64,000 nt of DNA. Origin: Chionis minor. Its lineage: Eukaryota > Chordata > Aves > Charadriiformes > Chionididae. Shown piece after piece: positions 37,001 to 52,090 of the stretch (position 1 is its first letter; every line of letters starts with the position of its first letter). A program made the translations under genes and the position numbers. The notes beneath the pieces are model-generated. The model saw only the letters and a list, made by a program, of their open reading frames with translations, was not told the origin of the DNA and ran no database searches. The stretch covers positions 124,001 through 188,000 of the forward strand of contig VZSF01002029.1 in NCBI GenBank assembly GCA_013398295.1, written 5' to 3'.

Positions 37001-40000
37001 ATTTGTTACTGACCTGCAAAACACTGGGATAAGACTCAGAAGGAAGATGATATTAGCACTGTATTCAGTACAGTACAAATTCCAGGTAGCTCAGCTCCAC
37101 TTTAAAGATAAGCAAAAGTTTTTACAGGAGAGGACCACCTGAGAAAGCACAGAAAGTAAAGTCCTTTGGTAGTTTTTTATTTGGAAGCACTACCTGGGGT
37201 TTAAGTTCTTCGTAACTTTACCTTGCACGTGAACAGCATTGTTTTAAGTGTTTACAACTTGTCCATAGAAGAATTCCAGAAATTCAGTTTAACGCCAGGT
37301 AGACTGGCCTAGAAACCAGCAAAACCCTGGTAAAGGTCAGAGATTTGATTTAATTGCTTCTGTAAGCTAAGCAAATTTGAGGGTGCAGTTAAATTGGTTT
37401 TTTATTAAAGTGAAACAGATTGAGATCCTCTGTTAGTACAGAACCTTTGTATCTCACGGAATGTCTCTCTTAAACAAGTGTTAAATGAAAACAAAATTTG
37501 CTTATTATTATATTTGGTGTATTTGATAAGAAAGAAGTGTCTAATTTAGACTATATATTTTTGTTACAACTGGAGGTTCTGTTTCTTTCCTTCGCGGTTT
37601 TTAGGCAAAGATCTCTATGTGTGTAGCTCCTAGCAAATGTGCTGGAACACTACGTAGGCATAGATGTTGTCTGCTTTGAGTTTTTCTATGCGTTTCTTAG
37701 GAAGTATTGTTAAGTGCTTTTTCAACAACACGAGTCAGAGATAGAGTGATTGTAGCAGGGAAGGAGAAAGAAAAAAGCTGGCAGCTCTGGTAGGTAGCAT
37801 TTAGGCGTAAATGGAAAAAAGGAAACCTTTACTATCAAGGAATACCCCAGTAAATTCAGCGTGAAGGGGCGAGATCCTGTGTGAGGTGCAGTTAAGATCC
37901 TTTGAAGGTGTAGAAGGAGTAGGAAGACCCAAGGCAGAAAGGGGCCTGTATCAGTTGAAAGGGTTATTGTGAATTAGTAGGCTCTTGATAATAAAAAAGA
38001 AAGCTTTGATGGGAGAAAGCAGGTGATGAATTTGGAGTAAAACCTAAGTTGTGTTTGGAAGCTGCCACTCTTCTTACACCCTGTATATTCCCTTATGCTA
38101 TGAGGATCCTCAGCTCAGGGGACTTCCTTCTTTTGTGACAGAACATATAGTCTGGGAGTAATAGCATATTTAAATATTGCTTGTGGAACAAAAGCATTGC
38201 TTTATGGAAGGATGAAAGAAAAGGACCTTAGAGAATTTATTATGTTGCCATTAAATTTATGTTTTCCAACCATTTTTTTTTTCTTTTGTGTTGCCATTTG
38301 TTAAGTTGCCTTGGCTTTACCCATTACAAGGACCTACAGTTTCATCTGAATGACACCTAAATAAATACATTTTATTACAAATAAGGGTGAGTATTGATTT
38401 CACGCATTTGCCCACACAAACTCAAATACAAGCATTAAGACTAAACCCTAAACAGAGTTGGAAATAAGTAGCCCACATGAGTTTTTCCTTCTAAAAAATG
38501 TGATGCCAAGTGCTGCATTTTATCTAAGTCTCATGAACTAATGACTTGTCACCAACAGAACTGTTTCTTTCACACCACATCTTAAAGTTGCCAAAAGTCT
38601 GTATATTACCATAAAGCTAATGGTTTAAATAAAAAAATCTTTAACAGTACCTTAGGATATTTTGTAACATGATAATAACTTTTTATTTTGTAAGATCTGG
38701 ATATAAAAGCACACATACACTGGCTCGAATCACTTTCTGGCCTGGTTGTGGTTTGGTTTTATTTTAATTTGACAGTGTTATAAAGATTATGGATTATTTT
38801 CAAAATTTGCATTTAAATTTTGACCCACAAATGTTAAATTCTTGGATTCCTATCATGCTGCATTTTTTGATTCATATATTTTTATTCTGTCAGGCTGGAA
38901 AAAAACCCTAAAATCCCCTCAAAGGTTTCATTCTTGCTGAGTCACAATGAGAATCATCTGCTTTACTGGCATCAGACTTTGGGATGCCTCTTTGGGAATC
39001 TTTTGCCCTTTCCAGGCTGATTTCTTGATAGTCTTTATAAATTTATTGCCCAGAATGTTCTGTCTGTCTGCTCAGTGAGATCTTCCTTTTTTGTGTGTTG
39101 AGCAGGATTTTGGCTGCTACTTCCAATCTGCTCCTCTTGTTTGAGCAACTTCACAGATGATATAGCATTACCCTGTTGCTGTACTGTGCTCTTTGCTTCG
39201 GGGCTGAAGAGAACGTGCTTAGAAACATGGATGTCTGCTCTCCTTTGGAACTGGCACAGTGTCTCCCTGCCAGGTTTGTATCTCATTAGAAAGCCCCAGT
39301 AGATAGCATTTTGTTCTAACATTTCTGTCTCAAATGGTGCTAATTTTCAGAAGAAGTTTTCCTTACCCATCTGTAAATTTATTGAATTTATTTCTGATTC
39401 AGAAAGCAGGGACATTAGTTTTTGCTGTTATTAAAAGCAATCTCATTCAGCCTCTTTCTAGTCTCTTAGAGAGCAGTTAATATTTGCACAGACCTAAGAC
39501 CAATTAATGCTTAACAGGTTAGGATGGTCAAGGAATTTAGGATTTGTCCTTTGCTAAGGAAAATGTCCTCTCTATCTTTGGTTTGATGGAAAAGAAAGTT
39601 TGTTAATGTGACAGCTGGCGAATCAAAGAGGGAAAACTACTGTTTTCACATTGGTGTATGTCTATTTATCTGTTACTTCTTCCCAATGCACTCTTATGTC
39701 CAAGGAAGCAAACAGCATAGGCAATGAATATGTGCCTGTGAGTGGGCATTATGTCAAAATGTAAGTGTGCATTTATGGGTCATAGATCATTCTAGGAAGC
39801 GTTGCATGATTGTTTACTATTGAATAGTAGGGCTTGATTCGTGGTTATTTTGCATTTCTTTTCTGCGGTCTGCCACAGAGAACGAGCTCTAAGGCTGTCT
39901 TAACTGAACACTGAAGTTGAGGAGAAGAAATGGACAGATCGCTTTTCAGGTCTAGGGGTGTTGGTTGTGTAGCTGCCATCAGCTGTTGATGAGGACTGTA

Positions 40001-41002
40001 GTTACATCCTAGTTTTGGAAAACCCACTCAGCACAAATAGCTAGCAGTGAGTATTAGTCATATCCTGGAAACTCCTGTGTGTGATTGTGTATGTGTATGA
40101 GAAATTTTTCCTGTGATATTTTTATTCAAGGAAAAGATTTACTCTGTTGACGTGATTATACTGGCATAAAAGTGTTTCTGCTGCTATGGGTAGCTGATAG
40201 ATAGTATATTTTAAAAGGATGTTTCCAAGGGCAAATCACAACTATCTTGAACGCTCATCAGTTTGTTATCTTATTGAGATGGTCCTAAACAACATCACTT
40301 GGAGAAGCTGAATGACTTGCTGAAACCCTGAAGCAGTTCAGTAGCAACGTAAGAATAGCACCTCGCAAGTCTCAGCGTGGGCTTGCGTCCCTGAGGGCAC
40401 CTCTGCGAGGTTTTATTGGTGCATTTGGACTGGTCTTATGTATAGGGGAAACACATTTTAGTGTAGCCTGTTGCTTTAGTGAGACCCTGCTGCAAAAGTA
40501 CCTTTGTTTGCTAAGCTTGCTGTTCCTGACACATCAGTTCTACCGCACTTCCTCACTTACACTCGTGGAACAGCGAGTGCTGACATGCTTGTGACAAGGA
40601 GCATCAGAAACCGACTCTGATGTTTAACTATCAAGTGTGTTGCAGAATATAAAGTCTTGCTGTTAAAGTGGTCAGTGCAGCTGGTGTATACATAAACCAA
40701 AAAGAAATGTATCTGGGAGCTTAGGGGTTTTTTTCAGTGCTCTTCTGTTACAGAGGTTAGGCTTTACACGCCATTCTGTAACTGTATTCTTCGGTTCTAC
40801 AGCATTCTGCTCCATGACTTACTGTACATCAAACTTTTCTATCAACTGTAGCTATGGAAATTGCTGTGGCTCCTTGAAATCCTTATAGAAACGAGACAGT
40901 TATCCTATGAAATCTTTACTGAAATCAAGTTTGTTTATATCCTTTCTATTTTTACATTAGAGAGTGATTTTTTTTTTTTTCCTTTGGGAGATATGTTACA
41001 TT
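34041..41002. other. Non-coding DNA, no gene seen
   Basis: AT-rich sequence beyond the promoter. It contains a poly(T)/GTTT-rich stretch at about 34333-34400 and an ATC-rich simple repeat at 36909-36941. No exon, tRNA or repeat family was recognised. By mammalian synteny FSHB would lie in this direction, but none of its cysteine-knot coding sequence was seen. Confidence 0.5.
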
Positions 41003-41410
41003 GAGGATAGGCTGAGAGAGCTGGGGCTGTTCAGCCTGGAGAAGAGAAGGCTCCGGGGAGACCTGATAGCAGCCTTTCAGTATCTGAAGGGAGCCTACAG
41101 GAGAGCTGGAGAAGGACTCTTTGTCAGGAATTCTCGTTATAGGACAAGGGGTAATGGTTTTAAATTGGAAGAGGGGTGATTTAGATTAGATATTAGGAAG
41201 AAGTTCTTTACTGTGAGGGTGGTGAGGCAGTGGAACAGGTTACCCAGGGAAGTTGTGGAGGCCCCATCCCTGGAAGTGTTTAAGGCCAGGCTGGATGGGG
41301 CTTTGAGCAACCTGCTGTAGTCAGAGGTGTCCCTGCCCATGGCAGGGGGGTTGGAACTTGATGATCTTTAAGGTCCCTTCCAACTCTAACCATTCTATGA
41401 TTCTATGATT
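41003..41410 (+). mobile_element. CR1 LINE 3' end with ATTCTATG tail
   Basis: A plus-strand CR1 copy beginning in the ORF2 C-terminal region ([20 protein letters not shown] is encoded near 41007-41066). It continues through the typical 3' segments (TTCTTTACTGTGAGGGTGG, TGGAACAGGTTACCCAGGGA, GGTTGGAACTTGATGATC, TCCCTTCCAACTC). The element ends in tandem ATTCTATG units (41392-41410), the diagnostic CR1 tail. It is the youngest-looking CR1 in the window but is 5'-truncated and cannot move. Confidence 0.96.
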
Positions 41411-44400
41411 GCCCAGTAGTTTTATAGCATGGGGGACTGTTACATTGTCCAGTAGTTTTATAACCTAAAACCACACTGTTTGCTCCCTGGATTTCATACA
41501 TCATTATGTATTTGGAGAGAAAATGGTGCATTTGCTGCAACAGATAGGTTTGTTAGCAGGTACCATCAGATACTGCAAATAGAGTCTAAACATAGTGGTT
41601 TTTAACTTCCAAAAGCTAATGTAAAACCATTACATATTGTATTAGGCTGTGTTATTTAAAACTGACCAAGCGATCATATTTTCAATGTTTTATCCTGTCT
41701 TTGTCATTTGAAAGGTGAAACAGGAAAGCCTCTGATAAATGATGGGGGATAATTCAAGTGTTTCCCACCCCACCTCAAAAAACCCAGTAAAGCATGTTCC
41801 AGCCTAAGACCACTTTGCTGATGTACTTTAGTGTCACAGCCAAACCAATACTATTACTTATTATGTTGGAACAAACCAATTTACGAGTCAGTCAATCGAC
41901 AGTGAATCGAGGGTGTTGTACCTTAGTTTATAAGTTACAGCAGAAGTTTTGTGTATAGCTTTTATTGAATCCAAGTAACATACTTAAAAGAGGACACCTC
42001 AGCTTCCTGAGGCAAGGAATATGAGTTCATACAGGTGGCTTTATTGACAAAAGAATGCTATTACCAAACAGAAAAGGTGTAACTATCCTCAAGATGACCT
42101 AGAAAAAGTTCCTTGCTTTTGACAGTAATTATAAGCTTTTATTTTTCAAATTAGAAATTTTCATCTTATGCCTCTATTGAAAGCTAGAGAACAAGAAAGA
42201 TGGTGATACCATGCAATGTGCAGTTAAAGTTTTTTTGTGGAGGGAGGGCGGAGGGGCATTGTATGCTTCATTGAGACTTCTTGTTTCTCCCATGGTGCAG
42301 ACTCAGTAGGGAGTTGCTTTGAGATTCCAGGGTTCCAGAGTCTGGGTTTTTTTCCTCACTATATTTGAACACTTTCTCCTAGAATATCCTCAAATGGCTT
42401 GTTAAGGTAGCTCATACCATGAGCTGAGTTTACTTATTCATGTCTTAGTATTCTATTTTCATTATCAACTTCAAATGCTCTTTTTAAGTTTTTCCCTGGG
42501 TAAGTTGCAAACTAGCTTCACAATAATGACCTGGTATCATTTGAGCTGTAATGTTTTTTTTCTGTCGCTCTTGGAGGTAGTAGCAGCGTGGTTGATGGTT
42601 CATGGTTGATTTCTGTCAAAATTCTGCGTTTCCCTAATAATGTTTCTGATGTAAGCATTGTCTTCTAAGAAATCTTTGTCACTATCGTATCTCAAAGGTT
42701 CTGTTTCTCGTGTCAGTAAAGTGAATTTACTTTGCTCTGTGAAGACACTTACTGTGGAAAAAAAAAGATATTCACCATTTAAATCATTTGATGTTTGGAG
42801 AGTCCACAGTTTTCCGGAACTTTAATAGTTAGTAAATTGTTTAGGACTTTTTCTTCTGTTTCTTACTTTGGAACAGCTTTGTGTCATTCTCAGACAATTG
42901 AATTGTTTTCTACCTTCTTGTTTATTCACGCTTTGATTGTTAGCATGAATTTTTTATTGTTGGTATACTGTGCTAAGGTTTTACTTATGTAGGATCACCA
43001 GTGTTTCTGTGCAACTGAGGATAGGATATGCTCTTATCTCTTCTTCTAGTCAGCAGCAAGATACTTAATCTCTTCTTTTTGGTGGTAGAGACTTCTTTTA
43101 AATTTACTGAGATGTTTTGTAGTGGCTGAGACATCCAGCCTCCTCCAAATCTGGTTATGTTAGGAAGTATCACATGCTTTTGCATAGTTGGTAAAAACAT
43201 TCTCGGTGGTAACTGAAATCCTAGGGAAATTATGATTTCATGATGTCATGGGGTTAATTCTGCTTCTAAAATTTGCTTCATGCAGTCCTGAAGTACAAAA
43301 ACCAGTTCTGGTATCGGGACTAATCAAGACTCCAAATTCTCATTTCTCCATGAAAAAGGAGATTGTTTTTATCCGCTTGTCCAGGTGGTATCTGCTCAGC
43401 TATACATCACTGCAGGTTTCCCATTGTAACACAATTGCTAATTGCTTTGAACAAGTCTTCTAGTACTTTCCCAGGTTTTATTTTCAAAGGAGCAAGTGCC
43501 TTTTTCTCTTACACAGTTAGTATCTCACTCTTATTTTAATTTCTCATGTATGGCATTTAAAATAGCTCTGGTGAGGCAAATCTTTTGCTAAAGTTTTACT
43601 TGTTACTTAATCACATCTTTACTGTTTGGGCAGAACTGTCGTGCTGTTACATAGGATCAGATCTTTGTTGAACATTCACTCTCAAATTGTACTTCAGAAA
43701 TTTTTGTCAAGGGCTGTTGGTTCAGGGTGTTGTTTTCTCCAAGACCTCTGAAGAGCAGAGCTAAGAAAGGGCAATAGCTGATAAATCACCTTAAAAGTTT
43801 GGTAAGCAAGACACTCTCCCCATTCCCAACGCTTTTATCCTTGTTTATATGTGTGTGGTAAACTGACTACCTGAATACCGTAGTTCACACGTTGTATGCA
43901 GATAATAGAGGGGCTCATCTGTACTGCAGACCAAGAATGTTCTCCAATGTGTCTCCTTAGTCCAAGCTAAGGGACCTGCTGGAATGTGTGACAACTCTAA
44001 CCATGTCTGGGTTTCTTGGAGAGAGAAGAACGGGATGGCGGCCACCTAGGCAGTCAGGGTCTGGAAGCTGGGAAGTGCTTGCACAGCCCATGGTTGTGCT
44101 TAAAGAAACGTAGGTGGGATTGAGTTACATACATTAATTTCAGTTACGAAATATTCCCATAGTGACACTAACAGTCACTAATGAAAAGACTTCTTGCGCC
44201 TATGAAGGGGGGAGTTAAAAGGCTGATTTTTCAGACATTTGAAATGAGTATTCTCCTTTCTGTACATGCTTTGTTTTGTTTTGTTTTCTTGTCTTTGTTA
44301 CGCTCCAGCTATAGGAGACAAACATTTGGGCCATTTGTCATCTTGAATTCATGTCATTTTAAGTATATAAGCATACTACTGGAACATTTCCTTATTTATT

Positions 44401-47400
44401 CACTTTAATGGACTGTGACTAAAATGTTATTTTCCTTTTGTGTAATTTCCTTTTCTTTTCTGTAATCTCTATGTTTATAGTGTTTTATATTATTTTCTTT
44501 TCCTTTATTTTAAAGTTTATGTATATTGTGTTCATACAGCCTCTTTAAGGTACTGTACTGTAATGGGTGGAAGAATTTTAGAAGTATTTATAACTCTAAA
44601 TGATAAGCATGCATTTACTTACTTTGTAATGCTTTCTACAGATTTTGAAATTTTAGGAAGTCCTGGGAAAAGTCCCTAGCATATCAAAAATCGTTAGCTG
44701 TGTATAAGTGTCCTATGGAAAATGTAATTCATATGTACAAGTGCAAGTTTTAATTTTGGTAGCCAGGAGCTACATTTTATGAGCTACAGTTACTGTGTGT
44801 CAACTGCTGCATTAAAAAAAAAAAAAAANGTCAAGAGTTTAGTAGTTGTTCTGTTGTTGCAAGCATAGGATATTAGGAAACCTGTCCAGAAAATGTTTCA
44901 GCCTATAGGTTATGTGTGACATAGGCTAAGGAAATTTCTCCCTCAAAGGGCTACTTTGTTTTGTTAATATTTTAGTGTCTTGGAAATTTTCCGCTGGAAG
45001 TGTTACAATACTGTTACGTATTGATCTGACCGGAGAGTTGTTTTTAATCTGGATTTTAATCTGAATCTTCTCAAAACGCAGAGAGACTTGAAAGACCCCA
45101 GTGTGCAGGCTCACCCTGTCTCAGATTAGTGGCTTCTCAAGTAAGGGACGTGCAATGAAATCAGAGTTTTCCGTCTCAGGGGAGTATCTTCTCAGAAATT
45201 CATGTTTTGTGTATTTATCAGATGTGTCTGGATGTAAGTGCTTTTTCTTTTAGCAGCCACAAACCTTTTGGAGTGGTATGACGCAGTGAAGTACGCTGAA
45301 GCATCTGCTTTGTTCTGTGTTTGTTCCCATGAGGTAACTTGTACTCTGCACAGTCTTACATTCTTTTGGTGGCTCTTTGCTGAAGGAGAGGGAAGCTAAT
45401 TTTGTGAAGTGAAATATGGTCACTGTGTGCTGTGCTTGGATCAGGGTGAGTGTTCTGGAGTTAGGTCAGACTTGTATTTAACAATTTGTTTTCAGTGTGG
45501 TTTTGTGTCTTAGCACTGATTTAGTATTTTTGTCTCTAATAGTGGAAAACATCAGAAAGTAAAGGCAAACATATAAAAAAGTAGAAGAAAGATTTTGTGT
45601 GTGCCCGGGAATAGATTATTTATGTCGCTGACTAGGATGGCTATTAATTATTTTTACTTGTCTTTCTTCTCCAGATAGCACCATGACCAACAGAAAAGAG
45701 GTAATGTGCTATGTTATAGTCATTTGCATAGAAAAACTGTATATACTATCCAATCCTATTCAGGCTCTTGTCTCCCCAGGCATCAAATGATGTCTGAACT
45801 ATCTTTTTTTAAGCAGAAGCCCAAGCAGGCTGATGCCTGTACAGGGTAACCATGTGGGAAACCTTTTTGGGCTTTGCAAGATGTTTAGCTCTGAGAAGAT
45901 AAAGCAGATGTTAGAGAAGAAACAATTTATGCCAGAACTTAAATGAACAGAAGTGGAAAAGGTAATGGAGAAAAACACAAAATGAGAGAGTAGGCTGGAC
46001 TGGGACAGAATAAATGGAGGAACATTGAGGACTGACTGAGAGCCTAAGTTTGATGTGAACTGAGAATGCAAGGTAGTAAGACTCAAGGACTGGGGAAGAA
46101 AGGATGAAAACAGAAAGATGTAAACAGCAAAAAGGCAAAACCAAAATAAATGGTGGTAGCAGAAGAGACCAGAGCTTTGAAGGTAGTGCAATTTTTTTCC
46201 GCTCTGGCTAATTTCACTTGATAAAGTGGTAATGTAATCTGGCTTTGGTCCTTCTGGCAGTCAAGGTACACTGGTTTCTTGAAATACAGAAAATAGCAGG
46301 AAAGTAATATATTTTAGCTTTAGGAAGCAAGTATGAGAAAATTCAGTACAATAATTGCTTTCCCTTTAGTTTACAAAGTAGTAGCCATTTGTTGGGTAAG
46401 TGATGCAGAATGCTCTCCAGGTCACCAGCTGTGCACTTTTTGCTGTGGTTTTGCGCAGTTGTATGAACACTGAGAGCCCCGAATATAATCCTGTAAGAAT
46501 TAAAACATTAGATAAGACCAGTGGTTGTATCAAACCCTATAAATACTCTTGGTATTATGTCAAAACAACTGCTTCAAGAAAACGCAAGGCAGCAAGTGGA
46601 AGACAGTTTGGAGATAACTAGCTTATAGAGACTGTGGATTAAGAATAACTTTACCAACTCTAGTTTGGCTGATTTACTGAAGTAAGCAAGCTTAAATTGG
46701 CATGTAATAATAATGCATGCCTAGAACCAGGGGGGCAAAAATCACACTGTTGTGTTAGAGAAAACAGAGGATGAGGCTGTGGCCTTTACTGAGCTTTTCA
46801 CAGTCCTTTATGAAATTTGCAAACAAAATTATACAATACCTTATTCATATTGAAATGTTATACAATCATGAGTGAAGAAATTAAATTGCAAGAGTCTTGA
46901 TCCACTCAGTTTTTACCCCAAAGTCAACACTTTGGCTATGAACAAATTAGGATGAGAAGACTCAAGAAAAAGGTACATACTAGTAAAACATGGTAATTCA
47001 AACAGATGAGAAAATTTTCTGACTATTCTGTGACTGTTCATTGTACTAACAGCCTACATCTCAAATGGTTTCAAAATGTTGTGCAAATCATGCTTTTAGT
47101 TAAGTCTCCCTACAAGGATCCGTTTGCCCTGGAGTAGAAGGCAGTAGCTCTTTGTAGCAATGAAAAGGAATTGTTGGGATCAGTTTGTATAGAAGAATAA
47201 TTTCTCTATGCGTGGGAATCTTTGATAGCAACTGTATTTATTTACACTGAATTATGGTTCCGTATGCCAAGCTGTACTTTATTTCCTCTCTTCTGGTCTT
47301 CAGAAATGTCACTAAAGTTCACAAAGGGAGAGGGCCAAGAATACAAGAGAAGCCAGCTCAAATGCTCTTGAGATGCATTATACAAGACCCATTGCAGGGA

Positions 47401-50400
47401 TGAAAGTGACGGAAGCACTGACTTGTCTTTTTGCTTGTAAGCTTTGTCCTTAATGAGCAAATTAGAGGTGTTTCAGCAGTCACATGTTGATGTTCCATCA
47501 GTGTAAGGTATTACTTCATCGTCTCCAGAGCAACGTGCTCAGTCTTGGCTATAAGCTGATAAATCACCACAATTACCTCTTTGCTGTGCACATTTGGCAA
47601 ATCTTTTTCCATTCAGTTCTTGTCAGTGATGCTCTAGTATTCCATGCAGTTTCACGTTGCAAAATCAAAGCATGAACAGTTACTTAAGTAGTAGATTTCT
47701 GATTTGAAGCTGAATGTTTGATTTTATACAAGGTGATGTTAGATTTTAAACTGAGTATGTTTAAGATTTGAGAAGCCATATTCAGTGTCATCAGACAATC
47801 AGACATCTAAGTTGTTGCACTTTATATAGTGATAAATTAATTGAGACTGCTACAGTCTTTATGAAATAAGTTCTGTAGTAAAAAAAGAAAAATAGAAATC
47901 GTGGAGTTGAATGGGGGCAGAAAAAAGAAGGATCAGGTTAAAATTGCAATTTAAAAGTCCATTACATATATGCAGCAATCAAAGCAGCTAGGGGTGGACA
48001 TTTATTCAAAAGACAAATTAGTTTATTTCTAAATTCTGAATCAGAAAGATTGCATGCACATAGTTTTCTTTGAAGTGTAGCATGAGATTAAGGGCTAGAC
48101 TGGAGCAAGCAAGGTAGCTGCTTGCTACGTTATTACTCAAAGTGGCCTCAGACCATTCCTTCCCCCTCACACACTAATTATAGTCTTCCAGGTGGGAAAT
48201 ATAGGGCTGCTGTATTTAGACTTTGTTTGTCCTTTTCACAAACTTCTAATTCTTCTTAAGCGATTGCCCCTCAGTACCCTTCTCAGTGTTTTCTAATCCG
48301 ACAAATATCTTCTAAGCAGTGAACTGCTATTGCATCTCGCAGCTTGTAGAAATTCTGATCTCTTTATTAAGATTCCTTCTCCTTTTTCCAGTTCAGAAAG
48401 TCTTCAGAGCTATTGCTTTTTTCACACTATTGGCTTCAATGGCTTTTTTTGTGTTTTGGTGGGTGTTTTTTTTTTTTTAGCATCAGTATTTTTTGATACT
48501 TGGAGAAAGCCACACTCTAAATGATCAGCTGTTCTGTTAGAATCAGCTGATTCTGTAAGAATCAGCATTTCCATTGCTATGATGATAGCTTGATCCTTAA
48601 ATGAGGATCTGCCCCCAGTGAAGTTACTGGGATTGTCTGTCACAGCTGAGCAGCGCAGATACACCAGTGGATGCTGCGGTTACACAGCTGTTTTTTTAAG
48701 TTTTCGTGCTGATGATTGTACAAGCATATCTGCTGCCCTGAGACACATAAAAATAAAAGCATTCCCATTAGAGTAGCAGGCAGGAGGGCTGTTAATCAAC
48801 TGAGTGCCTTATTAAAGAGATAACTGAAAAGTCTTCCTCAGCTAAGGCTTGATCCAGAGCCCATTGAAGTCAGCAGGTGGCTTTGAATTAGACCTGGCCT
48901 GCAGTGTTTCACATGAAACAATAAAGCAGATGCTGCCATTGGTATTTGTTTTAATAGGTTTTCACATGACTTGATCTCTGGGAAAGAGGTAGATTACATT
49001 AGTTAGGGGTTTTAGTGCTTTCTTTATTGGGAGATGTGAGACTTTAATGACACTGGGAGTTTATTCCATACTGTACTGCTGATTCCATAACGCTCTGTGT
49101 ACCATTGACCAGGACAATGACTAAACAAGTGACAGCTTCAATACAAATCTATTTTATCTGGAAATAGTGCAGGTAGAATTAGAGACCTGGGATAGTTCTA
49201 GCTGCCTAAATTACCTTGCGCAGCCTCTGAGATGTTACAGTTCATAGGATCTTTCTCCTGCTGTAGAATTATCTCTCAGCCTCTGCATAGATCCTTCAAG
49301 TCTGCTTTCTGCCAAAGCCTCTGAGAAGATACTGTCTTAATCTTGGTGTGATGCTGGCTTATCTGCAATAGGCCGCTGAAATCTCATAATGCCATGTTTT
49401 TACTGCAGAGGTAAGTATGCATCATCTGCACTGGCAATAGTTTAAGAGGAATTTATTTGACTCCTAGGAGAACACCAAATTGCACTGCATTTCTTGAGCT
49501 ACCTGGATACTTTTATAGTATCTTTAGTATATATCTTTATATTTGTATATACATTGATATATGTATTTTATATATCTTTAGTATCTTTTATAGTATCTTG
49601 TTAGATACTTTTAGCACAGAGAGGCTGAATCGCCATTTTGGTGCTACGCTAATTTTCACTGTACTTAAATGTCAACCTGCATCCCTTATGGGCCAGTCAG
49701 CTTGAGGAAAACATTGCTTCAGCTAGAGAATTGTGTTTGGTAGGAACTGAGTGAGCATCAGTGCTCAGAATGTAACTGAACTGGTTCTGCAGTGACGGTG
49801 AGCCTATAGTACCCCAGAGATTGCTCACATGCAGTTTGTTTCTGTATAAAATATCTATGAAGTGAGTACTTTGTGTTCTCTAAAGGAAAAACTGTAGTTT
49901 TTACTGTTCTGTGTTTTCATTCCCTTTATATATTTTCTCATTATACTTCCAAGAGCAGGGATTGGGACGTCAGTTTTCTGCATGCTGGCTGTTTACAGAT
50001 TTGATGAGTACTGAATCCTCCCTGAAAATAAGCAAGTCAAGAGACTGTGTGCCAGTGCCTCCTATTCCTCCACCTGGGCGTCGTGTAGTGCCATCTTGTG
50101 GAGCTGTTGTTATATTACTCTAGATCAAAATGAGTAACAAATTCAGTGGGTTTGGTAAGGGCTTTCCCTTAACCTCAGAGGGAGACCTGAACGTTTATCT
50201 TGTCATAAGAGAGAGAATAAACGAACAAGCTCTAAAGCATTATCAAGAGGAGTAAATAATTCATGGCTTTAAAATAAAATAAAGGTACTTATAGACAGGC
50301 AGTCGAGGAGACAATTTAATGTTCTCGATCAACATATTAAGTATCTATTTTCATGCACCACAGTATTCTTCTTATTGGCATCACAGCAAAGGAGAAAGGG

Positions 50401-52059
50401 AAGGTAAAAAGGAGAACCAGAAAGTGCCTTTTGGATTTGTCAGCTCTTAACAACAGAAAGTATAGAGGTGCTTGTCTGGAAAATTAACAACTACATGATG
50501 GAAGCTGTCACTATAGCTTGATTGGAGGCCTCTAAATACTTGATGAGAGGTGACGGGTAGGAAGGATCAATTATAAAGAGCCTTGAAAGTGGTGGGAAAT
50601 AGTTTATGGTTAATGCAATAGAGAGGGCGAGTCAGTAGAAGGCTGCAAAAAGCAATGATATAGTTAGATTGGCAAGCAAGGCAGCAGCGTTCTTCATGAA
50701 TCTATTATCTATAAAAAGTCCAAAAGATTATTATTTTTCCATGCGTTTTACTATTTGATGTTAACATAACCACTGACGAATACATATTCTTTATCTGCAG
50801 TTTTTCCTTCTGTCAAATGTATCACTGTGGCACAATATCACTTGGGGTAGGGCATATTCTTGGGAAGTTCTGCAGCTAAACCATTCGCAGTGAGACACCT
50901 ATATGACAGAAATGTTTGCAGAAGGTATTTACTTATAGTACGGATCAAACAGCAATGCTTAATTCTCCGTGGACATTCTGTAGCATTCTTGGCACACAAC
51001 AACTGTATCACTCGCTTGAGTGAAAGTAGGTAAACAGGTGAATATTGTTTCTATGAATATGAAATGTCCTCTCAGCTGAGGTGCTGTGGAGTGCCTGGTA
51101 TGTTTATTGTTCTGTGTATGCTGCTCAGCCATTATTTGATGCTATCTAAAAGGACAGTTTTTAAGAATCAAGTTCTGTGTGCATATTTGATTTGGTTTGT
51201 GTGGGATTTTTTGGCTTTGGGGTTTTTTTTTTTTCCCCTCATTGAATGTGCTTCAGCTATGCTCAGCTAGTTTTAGCATCTTTTTGAGTAAGTTTAAGTA
51301 ATTGAATATTACTTCTGGCAGTTCAAGGAGTCTGAATTTCTAATTTGTATGTGGGAATGATCTTACATGGGAAACTTCATATTTATACCTGTGCTTAGTG
51401 GTACCCAAAAGATTCTTTGTAAGAATCGACATTCTTCAGCTGAAAAATAATTATGCTACTTAATTTAGGTGACCCATCACAACTGCTAAGACTGATAGGA
51501 TTTCAAATATTGAGTCTTTACCACTTCCCTTGGAAATACTCTGGAACAGTCTGTGGGGTAAAATCACCAGATAAATCAGCCTAGTTGCTTGTTAGCATTC
51601 TGTGAGCTGAGAAAGAGGTTCTGTCAGTTATTAATACCGTAGTTATTCATACTGTTCCAGACACTTCTATAAGGTTATTTTTTGAATACTGTAAGGGTTG
51701 ATGCAGATAGTAGTAAAAATCTAGAAAAGACCTATGGGAATTAAAAGGAAAAATCCCTTCACTCTAGAATCATACAGACTTTCAGTCTTTCTGAGCCTTT
51801 GACAGGACGAGAAAGATCAGTGGAAGATTCCTAGGATAAGATCCCTGTCCACTGAAATAAAAGGAAACTCACTTCTTATGACTAATGCTGGGGTACATTT
51901 TAAACTCAGAGAATTCTACTGTAGTATCATATTAAAGCAGAATCTTGCCATCCCCACTTAAAGAGTATTTCCCTGGAAACTGAAGTTTGCTTATAGGAAG
52001 GATTTGGCTTTTTTGAAATCTGGTGCTACAGCTGTTTCAAAATGTTACAGTTATTGAAA

Positions 52060-52090
<31 letters not shown>

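Noticed and set aside
45799..46191. 130-codon minus-strand frame rich in Phe, Leu and Ser
   Set aside because: It reflects the purine-rich plus strand. The hydrophobic residues have no membrane-protein pattern or known family.
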